Origin: JANSWY01 sp965267245
GTDB taxonomy: Bacteria; Bacteroidota; Bacteroidia; Cytophagales; Cyclobacteriaceae
NCBI GenBank assembly: GCA_965267245.1
Contig: OZ253939.1
Coordinates: forward strand, 4,278,001-4,342,000
Length of the DNA: 64,000 nucleotides
Reading direction: 5' to 3'
The position numbers and the translations under genes were made by a program. The notes beneath the pieces are model-generated. The model saw only the letters and a program-made list of their open reading frames with translations. It was not told where the DNA came from and ran no database searches. Within the stretch, counting starts at the first letter, position 1. Each line of letters begins with the position of its first letter. Below are positions 1 through 6,264 of the stretch, in pieces.

Positions 1-452
1 CTGGTTCATCTATTATGCCTGGTAAAGTAAACCCTACACAATGTGAAGCATTGACAATGGTCTGTGCGCAGGTTATAGGAAACGATGTGGCTGTAAGTGC
101 CGGAGGAATGACAGGACATTTTGAATTAAATGTTTTTAAGCCAATGATGGTATACAATGTTTTGACTTCTGCTCGTTTATTGGGAGATGCTTGTCTATCA
201 TTTAATGACAACTGTGCCATTGGGATAGAACCAAATCATCCGGTGATTAAAGAAAAGCTTGAGAATTCTTTGATGCTGGTGACGGCCTTAAACACACATA
301 TAGGGTATGAAAATGCTGCTAAAATTGCTAAAAAGGCACATAAAGAGGGTACAAGCTTAAGATCAGCAGCTATTGAATTAGGTCTTTTGACCAATGAACA
401 ATTTGATGAGTGGGTGAAGCCTGAAGACATGATTGGTAGTCTAAAAAGTTAG
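1..452 (+). CDS. fumC: Class II fumarate hydratase, C-terminal part
   Basis: Fumarase interconverts fumarate and malate in the TCA cycle in the cytosol. Only about 149 C-terminal codons are inside the window; the reading frame is open from base 3 and the gene begins upstream. The first residues are the fumarase/aspartase signature loop GSSIMPGKVNP, which carries the catalytic serine region, followed by TQCEALTMVCAQ, typical of class II fumarase rather than argininosuccinate lyase or aspartase. The C-terminal helical domain ends normally near LTNEQFDEWVKPEDMIG. No terminator with a T-run follows. The family assignment is firm; only the missing 5' end limits what can be said. Confidence 0.95.
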   Translation, partial: GSSIMPGKVNPTQCEALTMVCAQVIGNDVAVSAGGMTGHFELNVFKPMMVYNVLTSARLLGDACLSFNDNCAIGIEPNHPVIKEKLENSLMLVTALNTHIGYENAAKIAKKAHKEGTSLRSAAIELGLLTNEQFDEWVKPEDMIGSLKS

Positions 453-616
453 GTGAGGGAAGAGTGCTCTTGTTGATTTGTCTTTAACTCGTTCATTATC
501 AATGTTATAATTAATTATGCTTAAATTCTTAATTTAATTTGCAAATTTGGGTTTTTTTAAGAAGTTTTAGTACATTAGTGGCTATAAAACTAATGTGTTA
601 AACAAATTTTGATATC

Positions 617-1228
617 ATGAAAAAGATTTTATCGGCTTTAATGATCCTTTCTTGTCTAGTGTTGAGCATTGATACTTATGCTCAAATGTCAAAGAAAGAT
701 AAAAAAGAATGGAAGAAAAGAGTTAAGGCCCTTTCACCAGAGCAGTATAAAACTTTACTTGAGCAGAACAAGTCATTGAGTAGCCAGGTAAGTAGCTTGA
801 AAGCTGAATTAGATGGTGTTGATGATAGAATTGCCGAAAAAGATAATCAGATCTCAACCTATGAAGATCAGATTGGTGATTTGAGATCTCAGTTGTCTGC
901 AGCCAAGCAAAAAGCAGAAGAAAATGCTAATAAACCTGCTCCTACTGGTGCATATATAGATGATACTAAAGGTGTTGTTTTCAAGGTGCAAATTGGAGCA
1001 TTCAAAAATAAAGATCTTAGTAAGTTCTTGAAGGTAGGTGAAAACTTCACGGGAGAAACTGACGAAAACGGATTGAAGAAGTATTCTTTAGGTGTTTTCA
1101 AAGACTATTGGGAGGCTGATACTTTTAAGAAGTACCTTAGAGAGATGGGTGTGAAAGATGCCTGGATTGTTTCTTACAAAGATGGCCAGAGAGTACCTAT
1201 CAAGGATGTATTAGAGGGTGTGATTTAA
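617..1228 (+). CDS. Secreted coiled-coil protein with SPOR-like domain
   Basis: A 203-residue exported protein. Residues 1-22 form a signal peptide ending in YAQ. Residues about 40-100 are charged and heptad-like (long coiled coil with many K, E, S and Q). Residues about 118-200 resemble a SPOR-like fold: it begins VFKVQIGAFKN and contains LGVFKDYWEAD and a second half-repeat. SPOR domains bind denuded peptidoglycan, so a periplasmic cell-wall or division role is inferred, not shown. A hairpin terminator follows at once, so the gene is probably a single transcription unit. Confidence 0.7.
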   Translation: MKKILSALMILSCLVLSIDTYAQMSKKDKKEWKKRVKALSPEQYKTLLEQNKSLSSQVSSLKAELDGVDDRIAEKDNQISTYEDQIGDLRSQLSAAKQKAEENANKPAPTGAYIDDTKGVVFKVQIGAFKNKDLSKFLKVGENFTGETDENGLKKYSLGVFKDYWEADTFKKYLREMGVKDAWIVSYKDGQRVPIKDVLEGVI

Positions 1229-1257
1229 GCCCCATAATGATAACACATTAAACTAAA

Positions 1258-1280
1258 CCCCGATTATTCGGGGTTTTTTT
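1258..1280 (+). terminator. Intrinsic terminator after the SPOR-like gene
   Basis: Stem CCCCGA (1258-1263), loop TTAT, stem TCGGGG (1268-1273), then seven T residues (1274-1280). It lies 30 bases after the stop of the upstream gene, a classic Rho-independent arrangement. Confidence 0.9.
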
Positions 1281-1291
1281 GTTGTTAGTGT

Positions 1292-1299
1292 TACTTTTG
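1292..1299 (+). promoter_or_regulatory. Bacteroidota -7 element upstream of map
   Basis: TACTTTTG matches the Bacteroidota -7 consensus TAnnTTTG and lies 24 bases before the map start codon, directly after a terminator. No clear -33 TTTG is seen at the usual distance because that position falls in the terminator, so the assignment rests on the -7 element and its position. Confidence 0.5.
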
Positions 1300-1322
1300 C
1301 ACCCTGTTTTAGTAATTCAACT

Positions 1323-2114
1323 ATGATTCACTACAAGACTAGAGAAGAGATAGAATTGATGAGGGAAAGTGCCCTTGTGGTTTCCAGGACTTTGGGCATG
1401 TTGGCCAAAGAAGTAAAACCTGGTGTGACACCCCTTCATTTGGATAAACTTGCCGAAGAATATATCCGTGAGCAAGGAGCAGTCCCTGGCTTTCTTGGTC
1501 TTTATGATTTTCCAAACACTTTATGCATTTCAGTAAACGAACAGGTTGTACATGGAATTCCTGGAGATAGGCCACTTGAGGATGGTGATATCATTTCAGT
1601 AGACTGTGGTGCTATTAAAAATGATTTTTATGGAGATCATGCCTATACTTTCGCAGTTGGTGAGATCGCTGATGAAGTGAAACAACTTCTGAAAGTTACC
1701 AAAGAGAGTCTATATCTTGGAATCGAGAAGATGGTAGCTGGAAACCGAATTGGAGACATTGGTTTTGCCATCCAGCAGCATGCGGAGAAACATGGTTATG
1801 GTGTGGTGAGAGAGCTTGTAGGGCATGGTCTGGGAAAGAAAATGCATGAATCACCGGAAGTTCCCAATTATGGTAAAAGAGGAAGAGGGCCAAAATTGAA
1901 GGAAGGTCTTGTTTTGGCTATTGAGCCAATGATCAATTTGGGAACAAGAAGAATAAAACAATTGCCAGACGGTTGGACCATTATTACAGCAGATAGCAGA
2001 CCGTCAGCTCATTTTGAACATGATGTGGCTATTGTAGATGGTAAGCCTGAAATCCTTTCAACATTTGAGTACGTTGAGAAGGCCCTGGCAGAAGTGGAAG
2101 GCCTGCTTGTTTAA
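1323..2114 (+). CDS. map: Type I methionine aminopeptidase
   Basis: Removes the initiator methionine from nascent cytosolic proteins. At 263 residues it has the usual type I length. The five metal ligands are in place: D94 (SVDCG), D105 (YGDHAYTF), H168 (VGHGLG), E201 (AIEPM) and E232 (HFEHD); H78 (VHGIP) is the substrate-side histidine. The segment after D105 reads HAYTF, where many homologues have TSRTF. The gene has its own -7 promoter element and its stop codon abuts the stop of the convergent VOC gene. Confident assignment. Confidence 0.97.
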   Translation: MIHYKTREEIELMRESALVVSRTLGMLAKEVKPGVTPLHLDKLAEEYIREQGAVPGFLGLYDFPNTLCISVNEQVVHGIPGDRPLEDGDIISVDCGAIKNDFYGDHAYTFAVGEIADEVKQLLKVTKESLYLGIEKMVAGNRIGDIGFAIQQHAEKHGYGVVRELVGHGLGKKMHESPEVPNYGKRGRGPKLKEGLVLAIEPMINLGTRRIKQLPDGWTIITADSRPSAHFEHDVAIVDGKPEILSTFEYVEKALAEVEGLLV

Positions 2115-2501
2115 TTAGCCCCAAAGTTTCCCGTACATTACTTCAAGGACATTTCCTTCAGGATCGTCAAAATAGAAGGAATACAGTTTTTCTGCCCACT
2201 TCTCTTCATGAGTAATTTTCACACCTTTATCAATGAGGTGTTGTTTCACATTATGGTAGTCTTGTTCATCCACTTCGAATGCAATATGTTGATTTCCGTA
2301 TGCGTAATGTGGAGGTAACTTTTCTTCTTCTTTGGTGACTTCTGGTATAAAGAAGAGTAAAACATCCTGGCCAATTTTGAAAAAAACATGTCTTCCTGGC
2401 TTTTTTGAAATCAATTCCAAGCCCAAAATATCTACATAGAACTTTTCAATTGCGTCCAGGTCGGATGCGTAAATACAAGTTTCTTTTATTTGTTTCAGCA
2501 T
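2115..2501 (-). CDS. VOC-superfamily (glyoxalase-like) protein
   Basis: A 128-residue protein of one vicinal-oxygen-chelate module pair. Seen: ETCIYASDLDAIEKFYVDIL at the start, GNQHIAFEV in the middle and FYFDDPEGNVLEVMYG at the end, the usual betaalphabetabetabeta pattern with a terminal glutamate metal ligand. Start chosen at the ATG at 2499-2501 (MLKQIKE); an upstream in-frame extension to 2585 exists, but it lies outside the fold and overlaps the divergent ClC gene. The substrate cannot be told from sequence; fosfomycin resistance, glyoxalase and dioxygenase roles all use this fold. Confidence 0.8.
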   Translation of the reverse strand: MLKQIKETCIYASDLDAIEKFYVDILGLELISKKPGRHVFFKIGQDVLLFFIPEVTKEEEKLPPHYAYGNQHIAFEVDEQDYHNVKQHLIDKGVKITHEEKWAEKLYSFYFDDPEGNVLEVMYGKLWG

Positions 2502-2566
2502 GACTCTATTAAGTATGTTATATCCCTTATTTTTGCCTCGTTTAGTAAATACACAGGTCATAAACG

Positions 2567-4366
2567 GTGCGAGAATTAACACCAAGTAAGAAATTTACGG
2601 AATTACTCCATAACTTTTTGGTTTGGAGGATCAAACACATCAACAATAACAATTTTATTATGATTGTTGGTGGCCTGGTGGGTGTATTTTCCGGACTCGC
2701 CGCGGTAACACTGAAATCAGCCGTCCATTATGTTCAGCACTTGCTGGAAAGAAATATGGACATAACGGGGATCAACTATCTATACCTGGGATATCCAATT
2801 CTTGGAATTCTTCTGACAGCCGTAATTGCGAATTACATTCTAAAAGAAAAACTTGGTCACGGGATTACTCATATACTATATGCGATTTCTAAAAACAGCA
2901 GTGTTATTGAGCAAGGCAAGATGTATAGCAGAATGCTGACAAGTGCCATCACTGTTGGATTTGGAGGATCTGCAGGGCTGGAGGCTCCTATTGTAGTAAC
3001 TGGATCAGCTATTGGTTCAAATCTTGGCAGGTTGGTACACCTGAATTATAAGAAGAGGACACTCTTAATAGGGTGTGGAACGGCCGGAGCTATATCCGCA
3101 ATTTTTAATTCTCCGATAGCCGGGGTGATTTTCGCAATAGAGGTGATCCTTACCGACGTGACGATTGCCATGTTCATTCCTATCCTGATTGCATCCGTTA
3201 CCGGGTCTCTCATTTCATTGTCATTGCTAGGGGATGGCATCTTATTTAGGTTTACGTTGCAAGATCAGTTCGATACGGCTGATGTGCCTAGTTACATATT
3301 ACTTGGAATGGTTTGTGGGTTGGTTTCAGTCTACTTTACCAGGTTGATGTACCAAATTGAAGATCGGCTAGAAAACATTAAGAAACCAATAAACCGTGCC
3401 ATTGTGGGAGGGCTTGGTCTGGCACTCATTATTTTGATATTTCCACCCATCTATGGTGAGGGCTATGAGACAATTAAACTGTTGTTGGCAGGTAAGGAAT
3501 CTGAGATCTTTCACAGAAGTCTCTTTTATTCTTTAGAAGACAATAGCCTGTTATTGATTGCCTTTCTATTTTTTATTATTCTAATCAAACCTGTGGCAAC
3601 TGCCCTCACTATTGGTTCTGGAGGTAGCGGAGGAATTTTTGCACCATCTTTGTTTTTAGGTGGGGTAACCGGATATCTGTTTTCAAAAGTGATTTCGATA
3701 GTAGGTCCTACATTGTCAATCAGTCCGAGTAACAGTACTTTGGTGGGCATGTGCGGACTATTGAGTGGTGTGTTACATGCTCCATTGACAGCTATATTTC
3801 TGATTGCCGAAATTACTGGTGGATACGAACTATTTGTACCGTTGATGTTGGTTTCGGCAATCGCATTCTCTACAATCAATTATTTCGAAAAGTATTCTCT
3901 GTATACTAAGAATCTTATCGAGAAGGGGGACTTCTTCCAGCATGATAAAGACAAGGTGGTATTGAGTTTGATTAACCTCAATAAAATAGTTGAAACAGAT
4001 TTGCTACAAATACATCCTAATAGCACTGTTGCCGATTTGGTAGATCTGGTAAAGGTTAGTAAGAGAAATATATTTCCGGTAGTTAACCATGATCAGGAGC
4101 TGGTGGGAATAATTACACTTGATGACATTAGGGATATTATGTTTGATCAGGAGAAAAGAAACGAAGTGCAGGTCAATGCCCTTATGCAAAAACCCCCTTC
4201 ACAGGTCAGCTCTAGGGAAAAAATGCAATCTGTGATGAATAAGTTTGAGTTAACACAGGCTTGGAATTTACCTGTAATTGATGATGGAAAATACGTTGGT
4301 TTTGTCAGCAAATCCAGAATTTTCAATGCTTACAGAAAAAAACTTATCAGACAGAGCAGAGAGTAA
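2567..4366 (+). CDS. ClC-family chloride channel/transporter with two CBS domains
   Basis: A 599-residue integral membrane protein that moves chloride, possibly in exchange for protons. Visible ClC motifs are GFGGSAGLEAP (selectivity filter with the gating glutamate retained, although the usual final GP is AP) and GSGGSGGIFAPSLFLGG. About ten hydrophobic helices span residues 30-450. Residues about 465-590 form a cytosolic pair of CBS domains (FPVVNHDQELVGIITLDDI; LPVIDDGKYVGFVSKSRI) that usually bind adenine nucleotides. The start is a GTG; an in-frame stop lies just before it and the residues after it match a typical ClC cytosolic N-helix. The next gene-free stretch holds the candidate origin. 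Confidence 0.93.
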   Translation: MRELTPSKKFTELLHNFLVWRIKHINNNNFIMIVGGLVGVFSGLAAVTLKSAVHYVQHLLERNMDITGINYLYLGYPILGILLTAVIANYILKEKLGHGITHILYAISKNSSVIEQGKMYSRMLTSAITVGFGGSAGLEAPIVVTGSAIGSNLGRLVHLNYKKRTLLIGCGTAGAISAIFNSPIAGVIFAIEVILTDVTIAMFIPILIASVTGSLISLSLLGDGILFRFTLQDQFDTADVPSYILLGMVCGLVSVYFTRLMYQIEDRLENIKKPINRAIVGGLGLALIILIFPPIYGEGYETIKLLLAGKESEIFHRSLFYSLEDNSLLLIAFLFFIILIKPVATALTIGSGGSGGIFAPSLFLGGVTGYLFSKVISIVGPTLSISPSNSTLVGMCGLLSGVLHAPLTAIFLIAEITGGYELFVPLMLVSAIAFSTINYFEKYSLYTKNLIEKGDFFQHDKDKVVLSLINLNKIVETDLLQIHPNSTVADLVDLVKVSKRNIFPVVNHDQELVGIITLDDIRDIMFDQEKRNEVQVNALMQKPPSQVSSREKMQSVMNKFELTQAWNLPVIDDGKYVGFVSKSRIFNAYRKKLIRQSRE

Positions 4367-4452
4367 CTTGCTAGTATTCAATATGTTTCAATTTTTTGGG
4401 GAAAAATCAGCTTTTTCAATACGATTTATCTTGGTTTCAAAAATGATTTTAC

Positions 4453-4559
4453 TTATCCACAGATGAATAATTTAAATACATGCGTATAAAATGTTGAAAT
4501 ACAGCATGTTATAATCAACACAAAAAATGCTGTGGATAAATTGTTGAAAATGTGGATAA
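4453..4559. other. Candidate replication origin (DnaA-box cluster)
   Basis: Three perfect 9-base DnaA boxes lie in 107 bp: TTATCCACA at 4453-4461 (plus strand) and TGTGGATAA at 4531-4539 and 4551-4559 (minus strand, 20 bp apart). They sit in a gene-free, strongly AT-rich stretch of 458 bp (4367-4824). A 7-bp inverted repeat (ACAGCAT 4501-4507 / ATGCTGT 4527-4533) overlaps the second box, and TGTTGA/TCAACA (4492-4497/4515-4520) is nested around it. T-rich and A-rich runs on both sides could serve as an unwinding element. No dnaA gene is nearby, which does not argue against an origin in this phylum. The rest of 4560-4824 shows nothing recognisable. Confidence 0.6.
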
Positions 4560-4824
4560 GTTTTGTTTGCGATACATGGAATCTTTTTTTTGTCTAATTA
4601 GGAATCTGAAAACCGAATTATCGCATAGTTCAAGGTAAAATGCCCTGGGAGTCATTCTGGCAATTTTGCGAAAATTCGCTACGTTTAAAAATGTTGATAT
4701 TGAGTAGATTAAGGGAATATTAAGTAATCGTAAACACAATTCCATAAATTGTTCTGATGCTTAGCTTTTTCTTGGAATAATACAATTTAAAACTTTGTGG
4801 GATTGTTTACGTTAAAGTGTAAGT

Positions 4825-5295
4825 ATGAAATCAAGCATAATAGCCATCCTTTTTACTTTAACGATCTCAGTTGCAAATGCGCAACAGGTGGAGACCATAA
4901 AGTTTGAAGATTTGGAACAACTGATGACTCAACATTCTGAGGAATATTTAGTAGTCAATTTTTGGGCAACATGGTGTAAACCATGTATACAGGAATTACC
5001 TGAATTTGAAGAACTGAATAAGTCAGGAAGGGCGAAAGTATACTTAGTAAGTTTAGATTTTGTTGAGGAACTTGAAAAGGTTCAGCGCTTTGTTGAAAAG
5101 AAGGGACTAACCAGTGAAATTTTGTTGCTGGATGACATGAATTATGATTCATTTATTCCCAAAGTAAGCGAGGAATGGACTGGAGCTATACCTGCCACTT
5201 TAATGATAGACTCCAAAGAAATGAAAACAGCCTTCTACGAAAAACAATTTCATGAGGGAGAACTTTCTGAAGTTTTTAATACTTTTAGCAAATAA
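4825..5295 (+). CDS. Secreted thioredoxin-like thiol-disulfide protein (TlpA/ResA type)
   Basis: A 156-residue exported thioredoxin-fold protein. The signal peptide ends around VANAQ (residues 1-20). The redox motif is WATWCKPC with C51 and C54, the form common in TlpA/ResA-like reductases that work in the periplasm on cytochrome c or other exported cysteines. The usual cis-proline loop is seen at AIPATLMI. Thirteen bases separate it from a second thioredoxin-fold gene, so the two are probably co-transcribed. Substrate unknown; a link to the di-heme cytochromes at 14-18 kb is possible but only inferred. Confidence 0.85.
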   Translation: MKSSIIAILFTLTISVANAQQVETIKFEDLEQLMTQHSEEYLVVNFWATWCKPCIQELPEFEELNKSGRAKVYLVSLDFVEELEKVQRFVEKKGLTSEILLLDDMNYDSFIPKVSEEWTGAIPATLMIDSKEMKTAFYEKQFHEGELSEVFNTFSK

Positions 5296-5308
5296 TTAAT
5301 CAGATCAT

Positions 5309-5944
5309 ATGAAACGGACACTTCTGATAGTACTTGGTATTATATGTGTGGCTGCTGTACTTTTTACGAACGCAGCAGGTAAAATGAACTCAGATATTTT
5401 TACCTATGAGGTAGGCGAATATGTTGAGGGCTTTTCTTTGAAAAATGTAGATGGTAATCAAGTCTCTCTTTCTGATTATGATGATGGAAAGGGTGTGATT
5501 GTAATTTTCACCTGCAATACATGCCCATATGCCAAAATGTATGAAGACCGAATAATCGAGCTTGACAAGAAGTATGCAGAGAAGGGATTTCCTGTTGTGG
5601 CGATCATGCCAAATGATGAAATAAAAGTTCCGGGAGACTCTTTCGAAGAAATGCAGAAAAGATCCAAGACAAAAAACTACTCATTCCCTTACCTTAAGGA
5701 CGAAACACAAGAAGTAGCGAAGGCTTTTGGTGCAACCAAGACACCACATGTTTTTGTGCTCAATAAAGTGGATAACAAATATAGAGTGGAATACATTGGC
5801 GCAATTGATAATAACCCTAAAAGTGAATCAAACGTCTCTCAAAAATATGTAGAGAACGCAGTAGACGCTTTACTCTCTGGAGAAAAGGTAAGCAAAACCA
5901 GTGCAGCAGCGGTGGGATGTACTATAAAGTGGTCAGAATCTTAG
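5309..5944 (+). CDS. Thioredoxin-family redoxin (AhpC/TSA-like), exported
   Basis: A 211-residue protein with an N-terminal hydrophobic signal or anchor segment (residues 4-23) and an AhpC/TSA-like redoxin fold. The active site reads FTCNTCPYAKMYED with C69 and C72, a CxxC arrangement in the peroxiredoxin position, typical of a Bacteroidota group annotated simply as thioredoxin family protein. The C-terminal part (TKTPHVFVLNK, then YIGAIDNN) is conserved in that group. A third cysteine near the C-terminus (VGCTIKW) may be a resolving residue. It shares a transcription unit with the upstream TlpA-like gene and is followed by a hairpin terminator. Confidence 0.85.
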   Translation: MKRTLLIVLGIICVAAVLFTNAAGKMNSDIFTYEVGEYVEGFSLKNVDGNQVSLSDYDDGKGVIVIFTCNTCPYAKMYEDRIIELDKKYAEKGFPVVAIMPNDEIKVPGDSFEEMQKRSKTKNYSFPYLKDETQEVAKAFGATKTPHVFVLNKVDNKYRVEYIGAIDNNPKSESNVSQKYVENAVDALLSGEKVSKTSAAAVGCTIKWSES

Positions 5945-5977
5945 AAGGCAGAACAAATTAGAAAGAAATGTAAGTTG

Positions 5978-6001
5978 GGCTACCGTTGATGGTAGCCTTT
6001 T
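5978..6001 (+). terminator. Intrinsic terminator after the thioredoxin pair
   Basis: Stem GGCTACC (5978-5984), loop GTTGAT, stem GGTAGCC (5991-5997), followed by TTTT. It ends the two-gene thioredoxin unit. Confidence 0.85.
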
Positions 6002-6035
6002 CTATTTTCCAGTCTATAGACTCAAATTTGATTTA

Positions 6036-6162
6036 AAAATAAAAAACCACTTAAACAGGCGTCTAAGTGGTTTTTGCTAACCAAACCGTGGATCGTCAAA
6101 TGCGATCCTCAGACTGATACGTACGATAAATTTTTAAAATGGTTGCCACTTATGAGTATCAG
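6036..6162 (-). ncRNA. Possible small structured RNA, minus strand
   Basis: The stretch 5945-6264 holds no protein gene. On the minus strand a series of hairpins can be read: CTGATAC with GTATCAG (6156-6162 and 6114-6120 on the plus strand) enclosing AAGTGG/CCATTT, then GGATCG/CGATCC around 6090-6108, then the strong terminator at 6042-6075 with its long U-tract. This succession of stems ending in a terminator is what a small RNA would look like. No consensus TAnnTTTG promoter was found for it, so the call is tentative; it could also be just the 3' tail of an antisense transcript. Confidence 0.3.
6042..6075 (-). terminator. Strong bidirectional hairpin terminator
   Basis: A 12-bp perfect stem, AAAAACCACTTA (6042-6053) and TAAGTGGTTTTT (6064-6075), with a 10-base loop. 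Read on the minus strand, the T-tract is continued as TTTTTTATTTTT, so it looks strongest for a transcript coming from the right. The plus-strand unit already has its own terminator at 5978-6001, so the second hairpin suggests a leftward transcript from 6080-6230, where no protein gene exists. Confidence 0.7.
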
Positions 6163-6264
6163 CTAATATTTTCTACAATTTTTTTAAACCGTTCATAGAA
6201 AACATTTTCACATGAAAGCGATTACCTTGCTAGCTTGCAACCTTATTCTAAAAACCCAATCCCT

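Noticed and set aside
4278..4466. Short plus-strand frame overlapping the end of the ClC gene
   Set aside because: Lies in another frame of a well-supported gene and ends at a DnaA box; no features.
4515..4745. Minus-strand 76-codon open frame in the origin region
   Set aside because: No family features or signal, and it runs through the DnaA boxes; AT-rich random frame.
6222..6229. TACCTTGC as a -7 element for the S9 peptidase
   Set aside because: Differs from TAnnTTTG and has no -33; too weak to list.
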